DNA from: G963667425 sp963667425 [NCBI: bacterium]
GTDB lineage: Bacteria; UBP6; UBA1177
Assembly: GCA_963667425.1 (NCBI GenBank)
Contig: OY763407.1
Span: forward strand, 434,001-498,000
Direction: 5' to 3'
Length of the DNA: 64,000 nucleotides
Below, one piece after another: positions 9,612 through 18,416 of this stretch; the first letter of the stretch is position 1, and each line of letters opens with the position of its first letter. Made by a program: the position numbers and the translations under genes. The notes under the pieces are model-generated. The model did not search any database and had not been told where the DNA came from. It saw only the letters and a program-made list of their open reading frames with translations.

Positions 9612-11042
9612 ATGAAAAATATTCTTATTAAGATTTTTTTAACAGCTTTTTTCATCCTTCCTTCAATTATTTATGCAGCTGCAACACCGGTAAAAACTGA
9701 AGATGGTTATATCGTTTATGATGAACAGAAATCAGATCTAATACGATTTAAATATGATGATGTTTTAGTTGAACCAGGAAGTGTTGGTACTGGAGATTGG
9801 TTTCCTAAATGTACTAGTCTTATGAATACTGTAGGGTTCCCAACTTTCAAAATAAACCTTTTTTATGGTGCAGCCATGTCAATGGATATGGCTGGTCGTG
9901 GAGTAGCAAGATGGCCTGAAGCTGTAAGACTCTATTTCGAAGGAGAGGAAAACGAAGGGCATGCAAGTATGGATTATGGTATTCAGCTTGAAGCTATTCG
10001 AAAATCATGCGGGCAAAATGATTCTCAGTCTGAACCAATTCCTAATATTCCAAATTTTGATCTCAGATTTTTTGATAAAAAGACTTTTACCCCATTTTTA
10101 ATGGATGGAAGTATTCAGGATCCAATCTCTTTGCAGGATAGCATAGATCACTTTGATATTTGGAGTGGTTCCCTTCATGATCTTATAGGGATTTCTATTG
10201 GTGTTGGGCCTATAGATATTGCCCAAATGCTTATGTTGTCTTTTGATCTTGATGGTTATATGTTTGCCGAGATTTTTGGAAGTAAAATGGTCATAGATGA
10301 AAAGGCCGGGCGTTTTATGTCTGCTGATAACCAGTTTGTTGTTGTAGATCCCTCTATGGTTGACACAAACATAAAGGTTCCAATTCACTATGAAGCTCAA
10401 AGGTATATGCAGATAAAGATGGTCTTTACAATAGGTATATATATAAATGTTGTTCTTTTTGATATTGGTGTTGATATACCTATAGCAATACCTTTTAATG
10501 TCCCTAAGAAAACTTGGGTTTTTAACTCCAACACTGTAAGATTTGATTTTCCTGCATTTTTTATAAAAGAGAGAATGCATAATTTCTTAAGAACAAGACC
10601 AGGTGATGATGATTCATGGGAATTTGAAGTTGAAAATATTGGTTCAAAAAAGCTGGTTGGCAAAATGCTTATGGAAACCGAAAATAATGATTTTGTCCTT
10701 TACGGAGAAGATGTCTCATTAGATCCTGGAGAGTCAACAACTGTAAAGGTTGTATTCAAACCAAGAACTGAAGGGGTTAAAACCGGTGTTGTAAAATTCT
10801 TTACCAACGATCCTGTAGAACCTGAAACCAATGTTGCTCTTTACGGCTATGGAAGTAAGGAAGATGAATATGATAGCGGAGCAAAAGAATCTGACGAGTC
10901 TCACTACAGTGTTACAACTACAACAGGCGGTTGTTCAACTGTGATTATGGATGATTCAAATTCCAGTTTGGCAATCTATATCCTTATTGCTGCTGCTTTA
11001 TTATCTTTGACTGTTTTAAGGAGGCGCAGAAATGAAGCTTAA
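9612..11042 (+). CDS. Exported anchor-D-domain protein with MYXO-CTERM-like sorting tail
   Basis: This 476-residue protein has a cleavable signal peptide (FLTAFFILPSIIYAAA). Its body of about 300 residues is unrecognised. Residues about 333-415 form a choice-of-anchor-D/ASH-type immunoglobulin-like domain (FEVENIGS, GESTTVKVVFKPRTEGV, FFTNDP). The C-terminus is tripartite: Ser/Thr linker, GGCS with Cys441, a membrane helix (LAIYILIAAALLSLTVL) and the basic cluster RRRR at 470-473. That is the architecture of MYXO-CTERM tails processed by myxosortases, so the protein is probably surface-anchored. The next gene starts inside its last codons (11-nt overlap). Confidence 0.75.
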   Translation: MKNILIKIFLTAFFILPSIIYAAATPVKTEDGYIVYDEQKSDLIRFKYDDVLVEPGSVGTGDWFPKCTSLMNTVGFPTFKINLFYGAAMSMDMAGRGVARWPEAVRLYFEGEENEGHASMDYGIQLEAIRKSCGQNDSQSEPIPNIPNFDLRFFDKKTFTPFLMDGSIQDPISLQDSIDHFDIWSGSLHDLIGISIGVGPIDIAQMLMLSFDLDGYMFAEIFGSKMVIDEKAGRFMSADNQFVVVDPSMVDTNIKVPIHYEAQRYMQIKMVFTIGIYINVVLFDIGVDIPIAIPFNVPKKTWVFNSNTVRFDFPAFFIKERMHNFLRTRPGDDDSWEFEVENIGSKKLVGKMLMETENNDFVLYGEDVSLDPGESTTVKVVFKPRTEGVKTGVVKFFTNDPVEPETNVALYGYGSKEDEYDSGAKESDESHYSVTTTTGGCSTVIMDDSNSSLAIYILIAAALLSLTVLRRRRNEA

Positions 11043-12318
11043 ATACGGTTTTATTATTTTGCTCTTTTCTGTTGTTGCCATGTTTGTGTCTTGTGAACCG
11101 GAAGAGGAATCTATAGATACTAAATATGGTAAGGAAATTGGTACTGAAGGTGGCAAATATGAAGGAATTAATGGTGTTAAAATAATAGTTCCTGAAGGCG
11201 CCTTAAAAGAAAAAACAGCTTTCAGAATATATAAGCTTTCTACATCTTCTTTTACGAATGTATCTGCAACAGTTACAAACATTTACCAGTTTACTCCCGG
11301 TGGAATAAAGTTTGAAAAACCTGTTACAATTGTAATTCCTTATAGTTCAAAAACGGTTTTAGATCTTGTTGATAGTGAGTATTTTGTAAGAGCTTATTTT
11401 GGTGTTGACAGGGTTTTCTTTTCAGAGCTTGATTCTGATACATATACTGTAGCTATGGAAGAAGGTGTTGTTAAAATAGAAACTTCTTATCTGGGTAATT
11501 TTCATGTTGGTGTTCCTAAAGAGTCTTTAGAAGCTGAAACGGATTATATTAATGGTGTTCTGGATCCAGTTCTGATAGCTTCCGGAAAATTTGATTACGG
11601 TGCTCCTGCTGGTACTCCGACTGGTGCTGATGCAAATGCCAGTGAAGAGGACAAAACTTCTAAAGGACTTATAAGTGTGGATCTTGCTGCTTACTATATG
11701 TCAAGATATGAAGTCACTAATTCTCAGTATCAGCTTTGTGTTGATGCAGGAGTCTGTACAGAACCAAGAGATCTTTCTTCTTACTCTCACCCTGATTATT
11801 TTTCAAACCCTGCATTTCAGGATTATCCTGTTATAAATGTCAGCTGGAATCAGGCTACAACCTTTTGCCAGTGGATAGGATGGAGGCTTCCTACAGAAGC
11901 AGAATGGGAAAAGGCTGCAAGAGGAGAAAACTATAGAGATTATCCATGGGGTAGTGATGAACCTCATGATGATGGAAGAGAGGAACTTGCTAATTTTCTT
12001 GCACTTTATGGTGATGTTACGGCAGTTGATTCTTACGGTACAGCACCAACGTATCCTACTGGAGGGCTTTCTCCATATAACATTTATAATATGGCTGGAA
12101 ATGTCTCGGAATGGGTATCAAACTGGTTTGACTATTCCACTTACTATGGTGCAATTGATACTACCGGAAAAGGTCCGTCAAGCGGAGTTTATAAGGTTAT
12201 AAAAGGAGGAAGCTGGATCTCTTTTACTGATGAGATAACAACTTATTCAAGAGATAGTGCCGTTCCTCATTATAGCTCATATTATCTTGGTTTCAGATGT
12301 GCTAAGGAGGCTGAATAA
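11032..12318 (+). CDS. Lipoprotein with ZU5-like and FGE-fold domains
   Basis: This 428-residue protein has a lipobox (AMFVSC) and acidic residues after the Cys, which suggests surface or outer-membrane display. Residues about 38-135 match a ZU5-like domain (GKYEGINGVKIIVPEGAL, YQFTPGGIKFEKPVTIVI). From about 175 there is a second FGE/SUMF1 fold (YYMSRYEVTNSQYQLCV, VSWNQATTFCQWIG, RLPTEAEWEKAARG, MAGNVSEWVSNWF, KGGSWISFTDE, LGFRCAKEAE). As in the upstream lipoprotein, the catalytic Cys pair after GGSW is missing. It overlaps the gene before it by 11 nt and touches the next start at 12318. Confidence 0.78.
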   Translation: MKLKYGFIILLFSVVAMFVSCEPEEESIDTKYGKEIGTEGGKYEGINGVKIIVPEGALKEKTAFRIYKLSTSSFTNVSATVTNIYQFTPGGIKFEKPVTIVIPYSSKTVLDLVDSEYFVRAYFGVDRVFFSELDSDTYTVAMEEGVVKIETSYLGNFHVGVPKESLEAETDYINGVLDPVLIASGKFDYGAPAGTPTGADANASEEDKTSKGLISVDLAAYYMSRYEVTNSQYQLCVDAGVCTEPRDLSSYSHPDYFSNPAFQDYPVINVSWNQATTFCQWIGWRLPTEAEWEKAARGENYRDYPWGSDEPHDDGREELANFLALYGDVTAVDSYGTAPTYPTGGLSPYNIYNMAGNVSEWVSNWFDYSTYYGAIDTTGKGPSSGVYKVIKGGSWISFTDEITTYSRDSAVPHYSSYYLGFRCAKEAE

Positions 12319-14066
12319 TGAGATATTTTATAATATTATTAATATTGATGAGCTCTTTTATAGTGGTTTCATGTGACAGTGGAAGTGAACCTTCTAATGA
12401 TACAGATCCTGTTGTTCCTGATCAGGATATAGATGAAGGATCTGTTTGTCGTTATGGAATAACTGAAGGACGAATTGCAACAGATGCGTCTAAACTTAAT
12501 TTTACATCAATATATGAAACTACTTCAGCCGCAAGATATGTGAATGTAAGAAACAGCTGTTTTAGAAACGACTGTACTAATAAAATAACTATTAGTAAAG
12601 TTGAGATTGAACAGGATGCTATAGCTGGTGATTTTGGTGGTTTTAAAATAAATTCATCTCCTATTGATAATGTGGAACTTGCAAATAATGAATCAGTAAG
12701 CATTAGTGTTGTTTGTGAGAATATTTTTTGGAGTGCTTATAAGGGAACTCTTAATATTTATAGCGATGATAGTTGTTATCCTATTTATTCAGTAGAACTC
12801 GAATGTGGAACTAAAGCTTCAGCCAGAATAGTTGTCAAGACTCCTGATGATGGTGAACCAGATGATAAAATTGTTGATTTCGGTACGGTAAATTCTGAAG
12901 TGCTTACTCAGGATGTTACAATAGGTAACGAAGGTATCCGACCTCTTGTAATTACTGGTCTTGAGATAACAAGCGGTGTTTCAAATAGTACAGCTGAAAG
13001 TGGTTTTTATATAGAGAAAACTATTTCATCTTCAGTAGAGATTGTAAATGGACAGAAAGAAGAAATTACTATCGGCTGCAGAAATGATCCCGATTATCCT
13101 CAGCAGCTTATCGGTAATCTTCTCATAAAGAGTAATGATGATACATCTGAAGAAGATAGAACTGAATATAACATGGAGCTTAAATGTGGCTCAGCGCCAC
13201 CTAATGCTCCTGTAGCAAAGCTTGAGTGTTCACCTGATGATCCAACTATAGATCCGGAGAGTGCTCCTGTTCTTACCAAATGGAAGCTTGATGGTTCTGC
13301 AAGTTATGATACTGTAACTACTGGCGGCGCACTTGAATATTTTTATACTGTTCTCTCTTCTCCGGCAGGAACTTCAGGCGGCAGCGATATTTATGATTAT
13401 GTAAATACTGCAACACCGGTTGCGAATCAGTATGTTTCAGGTGTTCCTGTTGCAAGATTTCAACCTACTATGGTTGGAGACTATGTTGTTGGGCTTAAGG
13501 TTAAAAATGACCTCGGTGTTGAAAGCAACTGGGCGACATGTGCTATAAAGAGTCTTTCAAATGATGCTCTTCGTGTGCAAATGATATGGAATAATAAAAA
13601 CAGCGACATGGATCTTCATCTTTTGAATGGAGATGATACTGGAAATATGTGGAATATGTCAAATGACTGTTACTACTATAACTGTTCCCCTCAATATACA
13701 GGAACAAAGCCGGCATGGGGTGGTTCAGGAACTGAAGATGATCCAAACCTTGATGTTGATAACACTTCCGGTATGGGGCCTGAAACAGGATATATTCAAT
13801 ATCCTCAAAATGGAATCTATACAGTAGTTGTTCATTCATATAATTCGGATTACGGTCCAAGTACTGTCAGTTTGAAAGTTTTTAACTATGCTAATGAAAT
13901 GGTTAAAGTTACCCAGAAGTTTACAAAAACAAATCAGTGCTGGGAAGCTTTTAAAATAGAAGTTCTTGATGACGACGTAAATACCGGCAAGAAAAAGATA
14001 AATGTTACCGAAATAGTTGGTGGTAGTGGAGATCATATTATATATGACAACTGCTCTCAGAATTAA
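12318..14066 (+). CDS. Lipoprotein with two anchor-D repeats, PKD-like and DUF2135-like domains
   Basis: This 582-residue protein has a lipobox (FIVVSC). Two immunoglobulin-like choice-of-anchor-D repeats lie at about 45-165 and 170-290, each ending in LECGT or LKCGS. A PKD-like segment (about 295-410, KWKLDGSASYDT) follows. The last domain begins RVQMIWNNKNSDMDLHLL, typical of YfaP/DUF2135-like beta domains with a possible metal-binding DMD motif, and has paired cysteines around the NDCYYYNCS loop. It is the final gene of the operon and probably cell-surface exposed. No enzymatic motif is seen. Confidence 0.75.
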   Translation: MRYFIILLILMSSFIVVSCDSGSEPSNDTDPVVPDQDIDEGSVCRYGITEGRIATDASKLNFTSIYETTSAARYVNVRNSCFRNDCTNKITISKVEIEQDAIAGDFGGFKINSSPIDNVELANNESVSISVVCENIFWSAYKGTLNIYSDDSCYPIYSVELECGTKASARIVVKTPDDGEPDDKIVDFGTVNSEVLTQDVTIGNEGIRPLVITGLEITSGVSNSTAESGFYIEKTISSSVEIVNGQKEEITIGCRNDPDYPQQLIGNLLIKSNDDTSEEDRTEYNMELKCGSAPPNAPVAKLECSPDDPTIDPESAPVLTKWKLDGSASYDTVTTGGALEYFYTVLSSPAGTSGGSDIYDYVNTATPVANQYVSGVPVARFQPTMVGDYVVGLKVKNDLGVESNWATCAIKSLSNDALRVQMIWNNKNSDMDLHLLNGDDTGNMWNMSNDCYYYNCSPQYTGTKPAWGGSGTEDDPNLDVDNTSGMGPETGYIQYPQNGIYTVVVHSYNSDYGPSTVSLKVFNYANEMVKVTQKFTKTNQCWEAFKIEVLDDDVNTGKKKINVTEIVGGSGDHIIYDNCSQN

Positions 14067-14094
14067 TATTAACTTTTTTCTTCTTTAATAAATC

Positions 14095-14871
14095 ATGACA
14101 TATATTCAATCTTTAATTCTTGGAATTTTTCAGGGTTTAGCAGAATTTCTTCCGGTAAGTTCGTCAGGACATCTGGCTTTTATGGAAAAAATAATGTCTT
14201 TACAGGATACACCTCTCTTTTATGATATAGTTCTGCATCTTGCTTCTCTTTCTGCAATACTTATCTTTTTCCGTAAGAAAATATTTTCTCTTTTCAAATC
14301 TGTTTATACGCCTTCCATGAAAAGTGAGAGAAAATATATCCTTTTTATCATAATAAGTACATTGATAACTGGTGCTTTCTATCCTGTAACTAAAAATCTG
14401 GTTGTTCTTATAAAATCTAAACCTGTTATTTTATTCTTTACTTTCATGATAACATCAATTCTCCTTTTTGTTACAGATTTTCTAATGAAAAAACAGAAAG
14501 GGAGAAAGGATATTACATTTAAAGATTCTGTTGTTTGCGGTGTTTTTCAGGCATTTGCAGTACTTCCTGGAATAAGTCGTTCAGGTTCAACAATTTGTGC
14601 TTCCATGATTTCAGGTAAAGATGGTGAATCTTCTGTGGAATATTCATTTATGCTTGCTATTCCTGCAATACTTGGAGCATCTTTGATAGAATTTATTAAA
14701 ATAAAATCATTTGCTATTCCTTTCCCCGTTATTCTTACTGGTTTTGTTTCTTCTTTTCTTGTAAGCCTTCTTTCTCTTAAAATTCTTACATTTATGATTA
14801 GCAAAACAATTCTTAAGCCATTTGCTTTTTACCTTCTTATACCTGCTTTTACAGCACTCTTTCTTTTTTAA
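14095..14871 (+). CDS. uppP: Undecaprenyl-diphosphatase UppP (BacA)
   Basis: This 258-residue polytopic membrane protein hydrolyses undecaprenyl diphosphate on the periplasmic side so the lipid carrier can be recycled for wall synthesis; loss usually increases bacitracin sensitivity. Both signature regions are present: GIFQGLAEFLPVSSSGHL near the N-terminus and PGISRSGSTI near residue 155, containing catalytic Glu, Ser and Arg residues. Length matches the family. It follows the surface operon by 28 nt with no obvious Shine-Dalgarno, so it may be read through from upstream. Confidence 0.95.
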   Translation: MTYIQSLILGIFQGLAEFLPVSSSGHLAFMEKIMSLQDTPLFYDIVLHLASLSAILIFFRKKIFSLFKSVYTPSMKSERKYILFIIISTLITGAFYPVTKNLVVLIKSKPVILFFTFMITSILLFVTDFLMKKQKGRKDITFKDSVVCGVFQAFAVLPGISRSGSTICASMISGKDGESSVEYSFMLAIPAILGASLIEFIKIKSFAIPFPVILTGFVSSFLVSLLSLKILTFMISKTILKPFAFYLLIPAFTALFLF

Positions 14872-14879
14872 AAAAAAGC

Positions 14880-14908
14880 TTGAATTAAGAAAAGATAGTA
14901 GCTAGTAT
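14880..14908 (+). promoter_or_regulatory. Putative sigma-70 promoter of the aminotransferase gene
   Basis: TTGAAT (14880-14885) and TAGTAT (14903-14908) are separated by 17 bp and lie 52 bp before the chosen ATG at 14961. Confidence 0.45.
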
Positions 14909-14960
14909 CCCATAGAGGTCGGTTACGATATTGTTTAACTTTATTTTTATGGAGTTTTTT

Positions 14961-16163
14961 ATGAAAAGAACGTCTGAAGAACTTATGCACATGGAACATG
15001 AGTTTGGTGCCCACAATTATCATCCTCTTGAAGTTGTTATTGAAAAAGCAGAGGGTGTATGGGTTTGGAATCCTGAAGGCAAGAAATTTATGGATTGTCT
15101 TTCTGCCTATTCAGCTGTAAATCAGGGACACAGACATCCTAAAATAATAAAGGCTCTTAAAGAACAGGCCGATGTTCTGACACTTACAAGTAGAGCTTTC
15201 TTTAATGATAAATGGCCTGTTTTTGCAGAAAAACTTTGTAAATTTGTGGGCAAGGATATGGTTCTTCCTATGAATACAGGTGCAGAAGCTGTTGAAACAG
15301 CTCTTAAACTTGCAAGAAAATGGGGATATGAGAAAAAAGGAATAGAAAAGAATAAAGCTGAAATAATTGTTATGGAAGAAAATTTCCATGGACGTACTAT
15401 CACAATAGTGTCATGTTCAACAGATCCTGATGCATATGATAATTATGGACCTTTTACTCCTGGCTTTAAAGTTGTTAAATACAATGATGCCAAGGCTATT
15501 GAAGATGCTATAACATCAAATACAGCAGCAGTTCTTCTTGAACCTATTCAGGGTGAAGCCGGTGTTGTTGTTCCTACTAATGGATATCTCAAAGCTGTAA
15601 GAGAAATTTGTACAAAAAATAATGTTCTTATGGTTTGTGATGAAGTACAGACTGGTTTCTGCCGTACAGGAAAACGTTTTGCTTTTATGCACGAAGGTAT
15701 TGAACCTGATGTTATAGTTATGGGTAAGGCTCTCGGTGGCGGAGTAATGCCTGTTTCTGCTGTTGCAGCAAATAAAGAAATAATGGAAGTTTTCACACCT
15801 GGAACACATGGAAGTACTTTCGGAGGAAATCCTCTGGCTTGTGCTGTTGCAATGGCTGCCCTTGATGTCCTTGTTGATGAAAAGCTTGATGAAAGAGCAG
15901 AAGAACTTGGCAAATATTTCAGAGATGAACTTAATAATATGAACTCTGATAAAATTGAAATTGTTAGAGGAAAAGGTCTTTTAAATGCTGTAGTTCTTAA
16001 AAAGGAAGCAGGAAAGGCAAGAAAATATACAACAGCTCTTAAAGAAGAAGGTGTTCTTGCAAAAGAGACTCACGATTGGATAATCAGATTTGCGCCTCCT
16101 TTAGTAGTAACAAAAGAAGAACTTTCATGGGCTCTTGAAAGAATTAAAAAAGTTCTTGCATAA
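14961..16163 (+). CDS. rocD: Ornithine--oxo-acid aminotransferase (class III, PLP)
   Basis: This 400-residue class III aminotransferase transfers the delta-amino group of ornithine to 2-oxoglutarate, giving glutamate semialdehyde in the cytoplasm. Evidence: the N-terminal HNYHPLEVVIEKAEGVWVW typical of ornithine aminotransferases, EPIQGEAGV, CDEVQTGFCRTG, the PLP lysine K256 in VMGKALGGG, and HGSTFGGNPLAC. The start at 14961 is chosen because GGAG sits 6 nt before it; an ATG 30 nt upstream has no ribosome site. Acetylornithine aminotransferase is the main alternative, but the N-terminus favours RocD. It lies before the Na+-decarboxylase operon in the same direction. Confidence 0.85.
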   Translation: MKRTSEELMHMEHEFGAHNYHPLEVVIEKAEGVWVWNPEGKKFMDCLSAYSAVNQGHRHPKIIKALKEQADVLTLTSRAFFNDKWPVFAEKLCKFVGKDMVLPMNTGAEAVETALKLARKWGYEKKGIEKNKAEIIVMEENFHGRTITIVSCSTDPDAYDNYGPFTPGFKVVKYNDAKAIEDAITSNTAAVLLEPIQGEAGVVVPTNGYLKAVREICTKNNVLMVCDEVQTGFCRTGKRFAFMHEGIEPDVIVMGKALGGGVMPVSAVAANKEIMEVFTPGTHGSTFGGNPLACAVAMAALDVLVDEKLDERAEELGKYFRDELNNMNSDKIEIVRGKGLLNAVVLKKEAGKARKYTTALKEEGVLAKETHDWIIRFAPPLVVTKEELSWALERIKKVLA

Positions 16164-16357
16164 TTTTATTTTTTTCTTCAATTTTTTTCTTTTAATTAAT
16201 CTTTAATTTCTACTTTATTTATACCATTTGAATTAATATAAAAATTAAAAGTTTTTTTTGTTGTTTTTAACAACCTTTTTTAATAGCTATCTCGCTTTCT
16301 GACTTCTCAGTATATGCAGTAAAATCAAAATAATTAGAGGTTTTTTCTTTATTTTAT
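16164..16357. other. AT-rich intergenic segment with a weak hairpin
   Basis: The 194 bases between the aminotransferase stop and the next promoter are nearly pure A/T. The only structure is GTTGTT-TTT-AACAAC at 16260-16274 followed by CTTTTTT, a possible weak terminator. No coding potential is seen. Confidence 0.4.
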
Positions 16358-16386
16358 TTGCATTTGAATATCCTTTTGGATATAAG
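16358..16386 (+). promoter_or_regulatory. Promoter with overlapping palindrome before the decarboxylase operon
   Basis: TTGCAT (16358-16363) and TATAAG (16381-16386) are spaced 17 bp. A perfect inverted repeat, ATATCC-TTTT-GGATAT (16368-16383), fills the spacer and runs into the -10 box, which is where a repressor would compete with polymerase. The start codon is 56 bp downstream. Confidence 0.45.
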
Positions 16387-16442
16387 ATTGTGACGCTGAT
16401 TTTCAGAGGTTCAAAGACAATCATATCTATAAGAGGTTAACA

Positions 16443-17978
16443 ATGGTAAGCATTGACAAAAAGCTTGCAGAGCTTAGAGTAAAAAGAGAAAATGCCCGTC
16501 AAGGTGGCGGACTTGAGAAGCTTAAAAGTTTGCAGGAAAAAGGTAAATTAACTGCCAGAGAAAGAATTTTCAATCTTCTTGATCCAGGTAGTTTTGAAGA
16601 AATAGATGTTTTTCGAACTGGATGCAGTTCACTTAAAAATGATGTAGAAGCTGTTATTACAGGATATGGTACTGTAAATGGCAGAAAAATTTTTGTTGCA
16701 GCTCAGGACTTTTCCGTTATGGGTGGTTCACTTGGAAAAACTGTTGCAGCTAAGATATGCAAGGTTTTTGATCTTGCTCTTAAGACAGGTGCTCCTTTTG
16801 TAACACTCAATGATTCAGGTGGTGCCAGAATACAGGAAGGCGTTTCTTCTCTTGAAGGTTATGGTGAGCTTTTTAAAAGACACATAAATGCAAGTGGTGT
16901 AATTCCTCAGATAGCTGCTGTTTTCGGTCCATGTGCAGGAGGTGCTGTTTACAGTCCTGCGCTTGCAGATTTTACTTTTATGACCGAAAAGGATTCATAT
17001 ATGTTCCTTACAGGACCTAAAGTTGTAAAAGCTGCAACGCATGAAGATGTTAATGTTGAAGAACTTGGAGGGGCATCTCTTCATGTTAAGAAATCAGGTG
17101 TTGCAGATAATTCATATGCAAATGATGAAGAAGTTTTATTAAAAATAAAAGAACTTCTTTCCTATCTGCCTCAGAACAATATGAGCGGTTCTTCGGCTTC
17201 TCAGTGTAATGATGATTTTAATAGAATGGAAGAGGAGCTTAATAGAATAGTTCCATTTGACGGCAACAAAGGTTACAACGTTAAAGATGTCATCAGAATG
17301 ATTTTTGATAATGGTGAATTTTTTGAACTCAAACCTGAATTTGCTTCAAATATAGTTACCTGTCTTGCAAAACTTGATGGGCGTACTGTTGGTGTAATTG
17401 CAAACCAGCCCAATGTTCTTGCAGGCGTACTTGATAGTGATGCAAGTGTTAAATCAGCACGTTTTATAAGATTCTGCGACAGTTTTAATATCCCGGTTAT
17501 AACATTTGTTGATGTACCAGGTTTCCTTCCAGGTCAAACTCAGGAGGCTGGTGGAATAATAAGACATGGAGCAAAACTTCTTTATGCTTATGGTGAGGCA
17601 ACTGTTCCAAAAATTTCAGTTATAATGAGAAAAGCTTATGGCGGAGCCTATATTGTTATGGGTTCAAAATATGTAAATGGAGATATCAGCTTTGCATGGC
17701 CAACTGCTGAAATAGCTGTAATGGGACCAAGAGGTGCTGTTGAAATACTTCATAGAAAAGAGCTTGATAATGCTGCTGACAAGGAAAAATTTCTTTCTGA
17801 ACATGCTGATAGCTATGCTGAAGAACATGCTAATCCATATGTTGCTGCATCTAAAGGTTATATAGATGACATTATTGAGCCTAGGACTACCCGTCCAAGA
17901 CTTATAAAAACGTTGGAAATGCTCCTTACCAAAAGGGAAGATGTTCCTGTAAGAAAACACGGTAATATGCCGCTTTAA
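16443..17978 (+). CDS. mmdA: Carboxyltransferase (alpha) subunit of Na+-pumping methylmalonyl-CoA-type decarboxylase
   Basis: This 511-residue protein of the acyl-CoA carboxyltransferase family moves CO2 from a carboxyacyl-CoA (methylmalonyl-CoA or similar) onto biotin. Crotonase-type oxyanion loops are visible: NDSGGARIQEGVSSLEGYG with GPCAGGAVYSPA in the N-domain, and DVPGFLPGQTQEAGGIIRHG with MRKAYGGAYIVM in the C-domain. Length equals MmdA/PccB. The neighbours (gamma, biotin carrier, beta pump) show it belongs to a membrane decarboxylase rather than a biosynthetic carboxylase. Substrate cannot be told from sequence; glutaconyl-CoA decarboxylase is an alternative. The downstream gene follows after 13 nt with AAGGAG. 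Confidence 0.9.
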   Translation: MVSIDKKLAELRVKRENARQGGGLEKLKSLQEKGKLTARERIFNLLDPGSFEEIDVFRTGCSSLKNDVEAVITGYGTVNGRKIFVAAQDFSVMGGSLGKTVAAKICKVFDLALKTGAPFVTLNDSGGARIQEGVSSLEGYGELFKRHINASGVIPQIAAVFGPCAGGAVYSPALADFTFMTEKDSYMFLTGPKVVKAATHEDVNVEELGGASLHVKKSGVADNSYANDEEVLLKIKELLSYLPQNNMSGSSASQCNDDFNRMEEELNRIVPFDGNKGYNVKDVIRMIFDNGEFFELKPEFASNIVTCLAKLDGRTVGVIANQPNVLAGVLDSDASVKSARFIRFCDSFNIPVITFVDVPGFLPGQTQEAGGIIRHGAKLLYAYGEATVPKISVIMRKAYGGAYIVMGSKYVNGDISFAWPTAEIAVMGPRGAVEILHRKELDNAADKEKFLSEHADSYAEEHANPYVAASKGYIDDIIEPRTTRPRLIKTLEMLLTKREDVPVRKHGNMPL

Positions 17979-17991
17979 GAAGGAGATTGAT

Positions 17992-18402
17992 ATGGCTATA
18001 TATGATGTTATAAATACAGTAATAGCTGCATCAGGTACATATACTTTATCGGAAGAGGATATGTCATGGGTGCTTCCGATTGTCGGTATTGTTGTAGTTC
18101 TTGCGGCACAGACTCTTTTGGCTGTTATTTTAATGCAGTTTAAATGGCTTGATCCTGAATGGAGAAAAAATCGTAAGATAGTTCCTGCTATGCAGGATGT
18201 TCCCAAACCTAACGTGGAACCTGTCAAAGTTGATATGGAAGCTGTAAAAGCAGAAGAAGAGCTTGCTGCTGTTGCAACGGCTGTTATGCTTTATATGCAG
18301 GATGAAACATCTTATGTTAACTGTACTGAAATTCTTGATGAAGAAGTTTCTCCATGGACTCAAAAAAAGAGTAAAACAGTTTTTTCAACTCAGTGGCATT
18401 AA
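17992..18402 (+). CDS. Sodium-pump decarboxylase gamma-like subunit (OadG/MmdD family)
   Basis: This 136-residue protein has one membrane helix (WVLPIVGIVVVLAAQTLLAVIL, about residues 24-45), then a charged cytoplasmic tail. That plan and the position between the carboxyltransferase and biotin-carrier genes match OadG/MmdD subunits, which hold the soluble subunits on the membrane pump. Sequence similarity in this family is low, so identification depends on context. An AAGGAG ribosome site precedes the ATG. The tail lacks the His-rich zinc motif of classical OadG. Confidence 0.68.
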   Translation: MAIYDVINTVIAASGTYTLSEEDMSWVLPIVGIVVVLAAQTLLAVILMQFKWLDPEWRKNRKIVPAMQDVPKPNVEPVKVDMEAVKAEEELAAVATAVMLYMQDETSYVNCTEILDEEVSPWTQKKSKTVFSTQWH

Positions 18403-18416
18403 AGAAGAGGTATAAA

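Noticed and set aside
10098-10663. Long open frames antisense to the anchor-D protein
   Set aside because: They lie opposite a well-supported gene, lack ribosome sites, and give Tyr/His/Ile-rich low-complexity translations typical of antisense frames.
16260-16281. Strong intrinsic terminator
   Set aside because: The stem GTTGTT/AACAAC has only two G-C pairs and T-runs occur on both sides in this AT-rich stretch, so it is mentioned only as weak.
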